The position numbers were made by a program, and so were the translations under genes. Below the pieces are notes generated by a model. The model did no database searches. It had not been told where the DNA came from and saw nothing but the letters and a program-made list of their open reading frames with translations. From JANOAR01 sp031411235 (GTDB lineage: Bacteria > Verrucomicrobiota > Verrucomicrobiia > Verrucomicrobiales > Verrucomicrobiaceae): 15,727 nucleotides of DNA. Below, in pieces: positions 6,678-13,599 of this stretch. Position 1 is the stretch's first letter; each line of letters begins with the position of its first letter. Where the stretch lies: assembly GCA_031411235.1 (NCBI GenBank), contig JANOAR010000176.1, positions 1 to 15,727 of the forward strand, read 5' to 3'.

Positions 6678-7013
6678 CTACCGCCCAAGCAATAACTGTA
6701 GTTTGGCCCGCACGCTTTCGATTTCACGCAAGAGTCCAAGGACGAGCGGCAGAGCGCGCAAGTTCACATGGTGGTGGCGGCGATAGTGTTCGATGCGACG
6801 CAACTCATAGATCGCGTCATCATCGAAGACAGGTTCCCGTTCCTTTTGTGTGCGATGCTCGCCTAGCAATCCTGACGCGCAGTAATAACGGAGCAGTTCT
6901 GGATGCACGTCTGCCAACCGTGCGGTGTCGTCGAGGGAGTAAACCTCGCGGCTACCCGTGGGCACCTCGATCACGGTCAACGACAGTCGTTCGACTAAAA
7001 CAAAATCACTCAT
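6678..7013 (-). CDS. cbpM: CbpM-like chaperone modulator (MerR-type)
   Basis: A 111-residue protein of the CbpM/MerR-like chaperone-modulator family. Such proteins bind the J-domain of CbpA and hold back its co-chaperone and DNA-binding activity. The N-terminal half carries a MerR-like helix-turn-helix (YSLDDTARLADVHPELLRYY, about residues 25-44). The C-terminal half is helical and ends in a leucine-rich stretch (RALPLVLGLLREIESVRAKL). The start codon overlaps the cbpA stop in an ATGA, and the gene order cbpA-cbpM is the same as in enterobacteria, which makes the assignment firm. It is the last gene of a two-gene operon. Confidence 0.9.
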   Translation of the reverse strand: MSDFVLVERLSLTVIEVPTGSREVYSLDDTARLADVHPELLRYYCASGLLGEHRTQKEREPVFDDDAIYELRRIEHYRRHHHVNLRALPLVLGLLREIESVRAKLQLLLGR

Positions 7014-7984
7014 GGTGTGCTCCTGGGGCTGAAGGTGGACATAGCGGCGAGGGACTCCCAGAGCGCGCGTTCATCGGCGGTGATGGTCGTCGGAATCTGG
7101 AGTCGCACGGTGGCATAGAGATCGCCACGGCTGCCGCCTTCGTGCGGCAGTCCCCGCCCGCGCAATCGTAGCTGGCTGCCCGCCGCAGTGCCGGGCGGAA
7201 CCTTGAGCAAGACGGCACTCTCGAGCGCTGGAATTTTAACCTGCACACCGAGCACGGCCTCCCACGGGGCGAGATCGAGGTCGTAGTAGAGGTCGGCTCC
7301 TTGCACGCTGAATTCAGGATGCCGGGCGAGGCGCACACGCAGGTAGATGTCCCCCGCAACTCCGCCTCCGACACCCGCACCGCCCTGGCCTCCGAGGCGG
7401 ATGAGTTGCCCCTCATGCACGCCCAAGGGAATGCGCACGTTGTAGGTATTGGTGCGCTCAGCCGCGCCATTTTCTCCTGGCCGTCGCAGGATCACCTGGC
7501 GCTGTGAGCCGAGCAAGGCCTCCTCAAGCGTGACGAGGATGTCGGCTTCAATATCATGGCCACGCTGCGTGAAAGCCTCAGCCTGGGCAGCTCCAGCCGC
7601 ACGGCGTGGGGCACCGAAACCATCGCGCCGACCGGCGAAGAAGGTCTCGAAGAAATCGCTGAATCCGGTGCCATCGAACTCACCATAGGGCTCTGCATCC
7701 TGCGGCATCCCTCTGCGATTGAAGCCCCCTTGTGGTGGCGGGCCACCTGCGCCTTCCTGCCAGTTCGCACCGAGTTCATCGAAGCGCGTTCGCTTCTCAG
7801 GATCGCTCAGCACTTCGTAGGCTTCATTGATCGCCCTGAAGGTTGCTTCCGCCGTGGCCTTGTTTTTAGCCACATCGGGATGGTGCGTGCGTGCAAGTTT
7901 GCGAAAGGCCTTTTTGATGTCCTCAGGCGAGGCTGTGCGGGGCACACCCAAGGTCTCGTAATAGTCTTTGAATTTAACAGCCAT
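7010..7984 (-). CDS. cbpA: Curved DNA-binding protein / DnaJ-class co-chaperone
   Basis: A 324-residue type II J-domain protein that stimulates DnaK ATPase activity and in enterobacteria also binds curved DNA. The J-domain occupies residues 6-70 with the essential HPD at 35-37. A Gly/Phe-rich segment follows (about 75-130, with GFSDFFETFFAGRRDGFG). The two C-terminal beta-sandwich domains run from about 145 to 310, marked by NVRIPLGVHEGQLIRLGGQG and LKVPPGTAAGSQLRLRGRGLP. There is no CXXCXGXG zinc domain, which separates it from DnaJ proper. The start at 7984 is used because MAVKFKDYYETLGV is the standard family N-terminus; the frame continues 15 codons upstream without similarity. A perfect palindrome sits 11 bases upstream. 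The gene overlaps cbpM by four bases. Confidence 0.95.
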   Translation of the reverse strand: MAVKFKDYYETLGVPRTASPEDIKKAFRKLARTHHPDVAKNKATAEATFRAINEAYEVLSDPEKRTRFDELGANWQEGAGGPPPQGGFNRRGMPQDAEPYGEFDGTGFSDFFETFFAGRRDGFGAPRRAAGAAQAEAFTQRGHDIEADILVTLEEALLGSQRQVILRRPGENGAAERTNTYNVRIPLGVHEGQLIRLGGQGGAGVGGGVAGDIYLRVRLARHPEFSVQGADLYYDLDLAPWEAVLGVQVKIPALESAVLLKVPPGTAAGSQLRLRGRGLPHEGGSRGDLYATVRLQIPTTITADERALWESLAAMSTFSPRSTP

Positions 7985-7995
7985 GGAGCAGGGTA

Positions 7996-8008
7996 GCACA
8001 ACTTGTGC
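7996..8008. promoter_or_regulatory. Perfect palindrome just upstream of cbpA, possible operator
   Basis: GCACAACTTGTGC is a perfect six-base inverted repeat around one central base, 11 bases upstream of the cbpA start codon. Its size and position fit a dimeric repressor site or a small structure over the ribosome entry region. It does not match the CIRCE element of HrcA. Confidence 0.35.
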
Positions 8009-8215
8009 GAAGTGAGACTTGCTCCTCAAACCAAGCCTGCAAGTTAAGCCTTGGATGGGTGATCAGGTGGGCATTCATCTTTAGCACGGTGCGGGATGGC
8101 CAGAAACGGATGGCTGCAAGGCTGAGGACGGAAGGCGCTGGCGACGGTGGCGCATGGCAAGGGGCGGCGGTAGATGTTTCGAGTGGTTTGTTCATAACTC
8201 CTCAATGGATGGGTT

Positions 8216-8371
8216 TCAAACAAGCCAGGAGTCCTGCATCTGCCGAGTCACCAGCCCCGTATGGATGGCTAGCCAGACAATCGTTCCTGCTTTGTGTTCA
8301 TCACAAGTGGCATAGACGCCCATGATGAATTCACCCAATGTTAGCACCCGTTCTTTACGATCAGTATTCAT
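8216..8371 (-). CDS. Small conserved-looking protein of 51 residues
   Basis: A 51-residue frame starting MNTDRKERVLTLGEFIMGVY and continuing ATCDEHKAGTIVWLAIHTGL. I do not recognise a named family, although I have a vague memory of similar short proteins with the LTLGEFI pattern in Verrucomicrobiota. It has no signal peptide or membrane segment, and the sequence predicts helix followed by a short hydrophobic strand. The case for it being real is mainly its upstream context: the 25-bp element at 8403-8427 lies at exactly the same distance from this ATG as the matching element lies from the eRF1-like gene's ATG, and both genes begin ATGAATAC. The same frame extends upstream to 8470, across the element, but that part looks random. 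Function unknown. Confidence 0.6.
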   Translation of the reverse strand: MNTDRKERVLTLGEFIMGVYATCDEHKAGTIVWLAIHTGLVTRQMQDSWLV

Positions 8372-8402
8372 AACCAGAGGGTAGGGGGAGTGAACAAGCG
8401 AA

Positions 8403-8427
8403 GGCCATGGGGTGTTTCCCCCATAAG
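8403..8427 (-). promoter_or_regulatory. Shared upstream stem-loop element, copy A
   Basis: On the minus strand this 25-bp element folds as ATGGGG, loop, CCCCAT (loop GAAACA). It starts 32 bases from the ATG of the 51-residue gene. It matches the element at 8946-8970 at 21 of 25 positions. It may be part of a promoter, a protein-binding site or a 5' untranslated hairpin. Confidence 0.6.
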
Positions 8428-8491
8428 AGCAGCTTCGAGGGTGAAGGTCTGTCCCTCGGCTCAATTCCACAAGCGCACTCCCTGGATCGAG

Positions 8492-8914
8492 CTATCTCGA
8501 CACAATGATGGGACTCTCCCGTTTGAAGTGCTCATGGACTTTGGCTGCAACCTGACGATCCGTCAGCTTGTCCGTTGTTTCCACGAGGACGATGCGTTTG
8601 CTTGGCTTCTCTTTTTCAAGGCGCTTTCTGAATTCGCCCTTGGCCTCGCCAGGCCCAAAGATCAGCAATGATTTCGCCTCATGCACGCAGGCGATGATCT
8701 CATCAAAGTAGGTGTTGAGATGCTGCTGAAACTTCCGGTCTGTCACATCATCGGCGGGAATCAAAAGTGACTCGTATGCCTCCGTGGAGCGCTCCCCGTC
8801 GATGCGTCCTGGCTGCCTGTCCGCATGGGACAGAATCACTTGAATTTCCTCTTCTGGGCCAGAAACGATCACAGCTCTGCGATGGTCAATCCACAATCCG
8901 ATGTTTGTATTCAT
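8492..8914 (-). CDS. eRF1-domain-like (baeRF-type) translational machinery protein
   Basis: A 140-residue protein resembling the bacterial proteins related to the third domain of archaeal and eukaryotic release factor eRF1/Pelota. Visible blocks are IGLWIDHRRAVIV (5-17), DRKFQQHLNTYFDEII (59-74), the loop LLIFGPGEAKGEF (83-95) and ETTDKLTDRQVAAKVHEHF (112-130). Proteins of this kind are often annotated as translational machinery or host-attachment-like proteins. A role in ribosome-associated stress response is plausible but unproven. The start at 8914 (ATG) is preferred over an in-frame TTG at 8923 because it gives the family's N-terminus and the shared spacing to the upstream element. It lies 120 bases upstream of the 51-residue gene on the same strand, but each has its own copy of the element, so they may be transcribed separately. 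Confidence 0.75.
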   Translation of the reverse strand: MNTNIGLWIDHRRAVIVSGPEEEIQVILSHADRQPGRIDGERSTEAYESLLIPADDVTDRKFQQHLNTYFDEIIACVHEAKSLLIFGPGEAKGEFRKRLEKEKPSKRIVLVETTDKLTDRQVAAKVHEHFKRESPIIVSR

Positions 8915-8945
8915 GGCTAGCAATCAAACACTTGCCGCACACGAC

Positions 8946-8970
8946 GGCTATGGGGTGTTCGCCCCAGAAG
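8946..8970 (-). promoter_or_regulatory. Shared upstream stem-loop element, copy B
   Basis: On the minus strand it folds as TGGGG, loop CGAACA, CCCCA, and starts 32 bases from the ATG of the eRF1-like gene. It has the same length and the same spacing as copy A at 8403-8427. The segment AACACCCCAT followed by RGCC and KTCG is the most conserved part. Confidence 0.6.
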
Positions 8971-9008
8971 CTTCTTGAGATGCTGCCAGCGGAGGCTGGC
9001 TGTCGCGC

Positions 9009-9023
9009 TGCCGCAGCGCCCAT
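9009..9023. repeat. Small palindrome GCGCTGCCGCAGCGC
   Basis: A six-base stem with a CCG loop. A near-identical 15-mer (GCGCTGCCGTAGCGC) occurs at 12693-12707 across the RCC1 gene stop codon. A second unrelated hairpin, ACCTCG/CGAGGT, lies at 9077-9092. There is no T-run after either, so they are not obvious terminators. Confidence 0.4.
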
Positions 9024-9194
9024 CCGTGGTTGAGCTTTTCCGCTGGGCATAACTAAGATCCAGCAGCGTCGCCGACACCTCGTTTGCGAGGTTATGTAAC
9101 TCATCTCCGTGCCTCGGTGAAGTAGTCGGTGTGCAGGCGATCTCGCGAAGTCGAGCCCATCGCCTCTTTCCTTCTCCACTCCAAAACCAGCGCT

Positions 9195-10619
9195 ATGAAA
9201 TACCTCGTGCTCACCCTCGTCCGCCAGCTCAGCGCTTCATGCGTTGCGCTGCTTTTGCTGCTGCCATGCCTTGCCTTTGGTCAGGGGCAGCTCAATCCAC
9301 CGTCCTCGACTTTCACTTATCCCAGTGAACGTGCGCTCAATGGATCGGGCAATCCTGTGCCTTCGATGAAGACACTGATGCACATCGACGCGGGTGAGCA
9401 CATTCCCAGCCGCGACCCACTGAAGCCCAATCTCGATGGTAGCCTGGGCTACTACAATCTCACCAGCCCTGGGCGCTACTACCTGACCGAGAATCTCGAT
9501 AAACAAATCGTCGTGGCCTCGGACAACGTCACCATCGACCTGGGGGGATTTGAGATTCGCTACACCGGCGCTGGCCCTGGTCCTACCGCTATCTCCACGG
9601 TCTCCATTCTCGGCACGCGCAACCGCTTAAAGGTCATCAATGGCCGCATCCGTGGTGCCTGGAATCTGGGTATCGAAGCAGGCTATGACTGTGTCGTCGA
9701 TAGCGTCGATATTTCCGACCAGATCACCTATGGCATTAAGCTCGGCAGTAGCGCCGTCATCAATGGTTGCACGGTGCATGGGCCGTGGGTGATGGGCTCG
9801 GGCGGCGCGGGGCCGCACAGTGGCATCTATGGGCATGACTGCTCGATTATCACTCGCTGTGTCGTGCGCGGCATCGCCGGTATTGGCATCCTGGGCCAGA
9901 ATAACTCACGCATCAGCGATTGTGTGTCCTGCTCCAATGCGGGCTGCGGTATTGTCGCAGGTGACAGCGCCTCGCTGCAAGGCTGCGTCGCGAGCAGCAA
10001 TGGCGTCACGGGCATTGATGTGAGCAGCGGCAACGCTATCCTGAACTGCACCAGCGAGCGCAACGGCGGTGCAGGCACTCGCACGCGCTCGGGCTCCAGT
10101 TTGAGCAACTGCACCAGCCGCTATAACAGTGGCGAAGGCTTCCTCGCTGAGGCCAATAATGTCATGGATCAGGCCTACACGATGAACGCCTGTACCTACA
10201 TCAACTGCCTGGCGCAGAACAATATGACGGATGGCTTCAAGACTACGCTCGATAGTAGCTACACACACTGCAATGCCACGGCCAACGGCAACCAACCGCC
10301 CGCACCCATCGGTGGCGGCGCTGCGCCTCCCGCCGTGGGCAATGGCTTCAACCTTAACGACGGCTGCCACATCATCAGTTGCGTCGCTTCGCGCAACTTT
10401 GACAACGGGATCAAGGCAACCAGCTTCTGCCGCATCGAAGCCAACACCGTGCAGAATAATGGCGTGTATGGCATCAACATTCCCAACGTCACAAATATGG
10501 TCACGCGCAACCTGCTGCATGGCAATGTGACTGCGCCCATCAGCGTCGCCCCTGGCGGCGGCGTGGCAGGCACGGCGGCGGCTGTCGCGGGTGATCCCAA
10601 TGTGAACTACAACCTGTAA
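9195..10619 (+). CDS. Secreted right-handed parallel beta-helix repeat protein
   Basis: A 474-residue exported protein. The N-terminus (MKYLVLTLVRQLSASCVALLLLLPCLAFG) is a signal peptide. An N-terminal block, HIDAGEHIPSRDPLKPN followed by LTSPGRYYLTENLDKQI and VASDNVTIDLGGFEI, is typical of verrucomicrobial beta-helix proteins. From about residue 110 to 450 come coil repeats of 20-25 residues with stacked Asn, Gly and Cys, such as INGCTVHG, ISDCVSCSNAGCGI, LQGCVASSNGVTGI, LNCTSERNGGAGT and LSNCTSRYNSGEGF. This is the pattern of NosD/pectate-lyase-like solenoids. The many cysteines stacked one per coil are notable in an exported protein. No catalytic residues can be assigned, so binding or degradation of a polysaccharide is only a guess. 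The start at 9195 is set by the signal peptide. Confidence 0.87.
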   Translation: MKYLVLTLVRQLSASCVALLLLLPCLAFGQGQLNPPSSTFTYPSERALNGSGNPVPSMKTLMHIDAGEHIPSRDPLKPNLDGSLGYYNLTSPGRYYLTENLDKQIVVASDNVTIDLGGFEIRYTGAGPGPTAISTVSILGTRNRLKVINGRIRGAWNLGIEAGYDCVVDSVDISDQITYGIKLGSSAVINGCTVHGPWVMGSGGAGPHSGIYGHDCSIITRCVVRGIAGIGILGQNNSRISDCVSCSNAGCGIVAGDSASLQGCVASSNGVTGIDVSSGNAILNCTSERNGGAGTRTRSGSSLSNCTSRYNSGEGFLAEANNVMDQAYTMNACTYINCLAQNNMTDGFKTTLDSSYTHCNATANGNQPPAPIGGGAAPPAVGNGFNLNDGCHIISCVASRNFDNGIKATSFCRIEANTVQNNGVYGINIPNVTNMVTRNLLHGNVTAPISVAPGGGVAGTAAAVAGDPNVNYNL

Positions 10620-10658
10620 CTGGCTGGTTGCTGGAACTTGAACACACGACTGATCGCT

Positions 10659-12704
10659 ATGAAAATACGCCTTCTATTCATTGCTGCTATCCTGTGCTTC
10701 GCATCGGTCGCGCAGGCTGCGCCTTTTGGCTGGGGCGAGAATTCTAGTGGCCAACTCGGCGATGGCACCCATACAGACCGCGCCACGGCTACGGCTACGG
10801 ACGTGAGCGGTGTTCTGGCTGGCAAGACTATAACTGCTGTCTCTAGCGGGGATGACTTTACGCTCGTCCTCACCTCGGATGGCAAAGTCTTCACCTGGGG
10901 GGAGAATTCCAGCGGCCAGTTGGGCGAGGGCAGCAACACGGATAGCTCCGTGCCTGTGACGGTGGACATGACGGGCGTGCTCTCTGGAAAGACTGTTACT
11001 GCCATTGCCACGGGGGGGAGCAGTTGTTATGCCCTGACCTCCGATGGCAAGGTCTTCGCCTGGGGCTCCAACTATGTCGGTGCTCTGGGGGATGGCTCAG
11101 GTGCCAACAGTTCTGTCCCCGTCGCGGTGGATACGTCGGGCGTCTTATTTGGCAAGACCGTCCTCGCCATTGCCGCTGGGAACCTGCAAGGCATGGCCCT
11201 CACCTCGGACGGCAAAGTCTATACTTGGGGAGCTAATACCTTGGGCGTCCTAGGCGATGGCACATCGACACATCGTGCCTCACCTGTGGCTGTCGATACC
11301 AGTGGCGTGCTCTCGGGCAAGACCATCGTCGCCATTGCCATGGCCAACTACCACGGAGTCGCCGTCTCATCCACAGGGCGTGTTTATACTTGGGGCGGCT
11401 ATGGCAGCTCTGGCACCCTGGGCGATGGCCTCGCGACGGATAGCCTTACCCCCGTGGCCGTGGATCGCAGTGGCGTGCTCTCGGGTAAGACCATCGTTGC
11501 TGTTGCCTGCGGCCAGTACCATACGCTGGCCCTCTCTTCCGATGGGTTGATTTACTCATGGGGCTACAGTCTTTATGGCGAACTTGGTGATGGTGCTGTG
11601 GCCCAGCGCAACTCGCCCGTGGCCGTGGATACTAGTGGCTTCCTAGCAACCAAGACTGTCACCGCTATCGACTGTGGATTGCGCCATAGTATGGCGCTGA
11701 CATCCGATGGCCTCGTCTGTGCCTGGGGTAGCAACATCTCGGATCAACTTGGTGACGGCAGTGGCAGTGCGGCCACCACTCCTACTGCTGTGGATATGAG
11801 CGGTGCGATGGCTGGCCTAACGGCGACCGCGATCGGTGCGGGCGATAATCAGAGCTTCGCTCTCGCAAGTACCTCCAGCACCACCATCTCCCCCGCTTAT
11901 CGCTTCAATTACGCAGCTAATTTCAGTTGGCTCAACTGGCGCTGGAGTGGCAGCGCTGCTGCCGCGCCCGCTATCGAGTCCACCCTGCTGCATGGTAGCG
12001 TCTATGCGTCCGATGTCGGCTGGCTCGACCTCGGTGACGGCACTCCTAGCAGTGGCATTCGTTACAGCCAGACGGGCCAGGATTTTGGCGTGAATCACGA
12101 CGGCGCAGGTGCCCTCACGGGCTATGCCTACGGGGCCAACATCGGCTGGGTGCGCTTCGCCCAGACGTGGAATTCGCCACCACGAGTCAATCTCACCACG
12201 GGGGCACTCAGCGGCTACGCCTACTCCGCCAACTGCGGCTGGATCCATCTCGGTGGGCTAAAGACTAGCATCCGCCCCGGCCCCGATCTCGATCCCATCG
12301 TCATCGGCGGTGGCACAACAGGCGACGGCATCGCGGACACCTGGGAGCTGGAGCAAACCACCGCCGCCGGACTCGGCAGCAACCTCGCGCTGCTCGGCAC
12401 CTCTAGCACCTCCGACTACGACAACGATGGCATCAGCGACCACGACGAGTACCTCGCCGATACCAACCCTTTTGACCCCAATGACCGCATGAAAGTGACA
12501 GGCTTCACCTTTGATCCATTGACGGGTTCCGGCACGCTGGATTGGAACGGAAGCGACCGCCGCATCTTCAGCGTGCAGTACAGCAGTGATATGCAGACAT
12601 GGATCACGGAGAGCGGTGCTGGCCCTGGCAGCGCTGTGAACCTAACGATGCCCGGCCCCGTGGCGTCGAAGCTGTTCTTCCGCGTGGCTGTTGCGCTGCC
12701 GTAG
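10659..12704 (+). CDS. Secreted RCC1-repeat beta-propeller protein with TSP3-like calcium-binding tail
   Basis: A 681-residue exported protein. The signal peptide is MKIRLLFIAAILCFASVAQA. Seven RCC1-type repeats of about 52-56 residues follow, each opening with a WG(x)nLGDG-like motif (FGWGENSSGQLGDG, FTWGENSSGQLGEG, FAWGSNYVGALGDG and so on) and containing GVLSGKTI and ALTSDGKV; seven suggest a complete propeller. Residues about 415-535 form a second module with two GYAYGANIGWV / GYAYSANCGWI units seen in verrucomicrobial secreted proteins. Next come a TSP3-like calcium-binding segment (DYDNDGISDHDEYLADTNPF) and a C-terminal domain (FSVQYSSDMQTW) common at the ends of such proteins. The role is probably at the cell surface and unknown. 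It follows the beta-helix gene by 39 bases and likely shares its transcript. The start is set by the signal peptide. Confidence 0.9.
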   Translation: MKIRLLFIAAILCFASVAQAAPFGWGENSSGQLGDGTHTDRATATATDVSGVLAGKTITAVSSGDDFTLVLTSDGKVFTWGENSSGQLGEGSNTDSSVPVTVDMTGVLSGKTVTAIATGGSSCYALTSDGKVFAWGSNYVGALGDGSGANSSVPVAVDTSGVLFGKTVLAIAAGNLQGMALTSDGKVYTWGANTLGVLGDGTSTHRASPVAVDTSGVLSGKTIVAIAMANYHGVAVSSTGRVYTWGGYGSSGTLGDGLATDSLTPVAVDRSGVLSGKTIVAVACGQYHTLALSSDGLIYSWGYSLYGELGDGAVAQRNSPVAVDTSGFLATKTVTAIDCGLRHSMALTSDGLVCAWGSNISDQLGDGSGSAATTPTAVDMSGAMAGLTATAIGAGDNQSFALASTSSTTISPAYRFNYAANFSWLNWRWSGSAAAAPAIESTLLHGSVYASDVGWLDLGDGTPSSGIRYSQTGQDFGVNHDGAGALTGYAYGANIGWVRFAQTWNSPPRVNLTTGALSGYAYSANCGWIHLGGLKTSIRPGPDLDPIVIGGGTTGDGIADTWELEQTTAAGLGSNLALLGTSSTSDYDNDGISDHDEYLADTNPFDPNDRMKVTGFTFDPLTGSGTLDWNGSDRRIFSVQYSSDMQTWITESGAGPGSAVNLTMPGPVASKLFFRVAVALP

Positions 12705-12707
12705 CGC
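12693..12707. repeat. Small palindrome GCGCTGCCGTAGCGC at the RCC1 stop codon
   Basis: A five-base stem (GCGCT/AGCGC) that contains the TAG stop and matches the palindrome at 9009-9023 at 14 of 15 positions. It lies between two convergent genes only 16 bases apart. No T-run is present, so its use as a terminator is unsupported. Confidence 0.35.
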
Positions 12708-12720
12708 GGACTGCCCCCTG

Positions 12721-13302
12721 CTAAGTCTCGCGCTCGATCACATAAACAAAGGCTGGCGGCACATTGCGCCACTCGATCTCTGTCACCGTTAGCTTACCTT
12801 CTTGCCCCTTCAGCAGTTCCTTGAACCGTCTGCCGCCGGGCAATTGATGGAAGCCCCAGTAGGCAAAGGTCACGAAGCGCCCACCGGGCGCGAGATGCGG
12901 CAAGACATGGTTCAGAATACTGCGCTGGAGTTCCTCGGGAAAGGCCGTCCACGGCAGGCCACTGACGATGGCATCGAAGCCCTCACCTGCGGGCAAATAC
13001 GTCGAGAAATCATACTCCTGGGCGGCTGCTTCGACAAAATCAAAAGTGGGAAAACGGGCGTGCAAGTCGCGGACGAAAACCTCATTTAGCTCCAGCCCCA
13101 GGCAGCGTGATTTCGCGGGCAAACATCCCTGGATGACTTGGGTGATCGCTCCGGTGCCCGGCCCTAGCTCCAGCACACGCTGCGCACGCGGCACCTGCGC
13201 GGCCTCGCACATGCGCTCGGCAAGCTCTCGCGACGATGGACATACCGCACCCGTTGTCTTCCAGTTGCGGAAAAACTCTTTGGCGAAAGTGGCGGCGGAC
13301 AT
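12721..13302 (-). CDS. PmtA-like SAM-dependent methyltransferase
   Basis: A 193-residue class I methyltransferase that uses S-adenosylmethionine. The SAM-binding motif I is VLELGPGTGAIT (43-54), with an acidic end of strand 2 in LGLELNEVF. The motif IV region reads FDAIVSGLPWTAFP. The SGLPW variant, the N-terminal FAKEFFRNWKTTGAVCPSS and the overall length match bacterial phospholipid N-methyltransferases of the Rhodobacter/Agrobacterium PmtA type, which also resemble rRNA adenine dimethylases. The best guess is methylation of phosphatidylethanolamine head groups at the membrane; the substrate is not settled by sequence. It converges on the RCC1 gene with a 16-base gap and diverges from the lipoprotein gene across 69 bases. 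Confidence 0.82.
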   Translation of the reverse strand: MSAATFAKEFFRNWKTTGAVCPSSRELAERMCEAAQVPRAQRVLELGPGTGAITQVIQGCLPAKSRCLGLELNEVFVRDLHARFPTFDFVEAAAQEYDFSTYLPAGEGFDAIVSGLPWTAFPEELQRSILNHVLPHLAPGGRFVTFAYWGFHQLPGGRRFKELLKGQEGKLTVTEIEWRNVPPAFVYVIERET

Positions 13303-13371
13303 GCGGTGCGATGCTTAACATTGGAGAGAGTTCTGGCGAACGATTTTCGTTCCATCTCGTCCAAGCACCTC

Positions 13372-13599
13372 ATGCCCACCCCAAAACTCATCACCACTGC
13401 CGCAGTCTTACTCGCTTCCTGCCTGCTTTCGTCTTGCTCGGGGCATCCCTGGCGGATCACGCTCAAGGATGGGCGGTACTTTCGTGCGAACTCGCGGCCA
13501 GAGTTGCAACGCAAGACGGGCTACTATCGCTATGAGAATGAATATGGTCGCGATGCCTTGCTGCGTGCTGAGGAAGTGCTGATGGTGGAGCAAATGTAA
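13372..13599 (+). CDS. YgdI/YgdR-type (DUF903) small lipoprotein
   Basis: A 75-residue lipoprotein. MPTPKLITTAAVLLASCLLSSC is a lipoprotein signal with lipobox LSSC and lipidation site Cys22. The mature part WRITLKDGRYFRANSRPEL followed by KTGYYRYENEYGRDALLRAEEVLMV matches the YgdI/YgdR SH3-like domain (DUF903). Enterobacterial relatives are small lipoproteins of unknown function. The start at 13372 is chosen for the signal peptide; the frame is open 22 codons further upstream without similarity. Its TAA stop overlaps the maf start codon by one base (TAATG), so it is probably translated together with maf. Confidence 0.88.
   Translation: MPTPKLITTAAVLLASCLLSSCSGHPWRITLKDGRYFRANSRPELQRKTGYYRYENEYGRDALLRAEEVLMVEQM

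Noticed and set aside
7974..8195. 73-codon minus-strand frame just upstream of cbpA with GAGGAG ahead of its ATG
   Set aside because: The spacing from GAGGAG to ATG is too short, the residues look random, and it overlaps the cbpA start. I could not support it, though it is not excluded.
8403..8427. Reading the shared upstream element as a standard ECF sigma-factor promoter
   Set aside because: A GGAAC-like -35 can be imagined in the loop, but no matching -10 occurs at the usual spacing in both copies.
9077..9092. Hairpin ACCTCG/CGAGGT as a terminator
   Set aside because: The stem is only six bases and no T-run follows on either strand.
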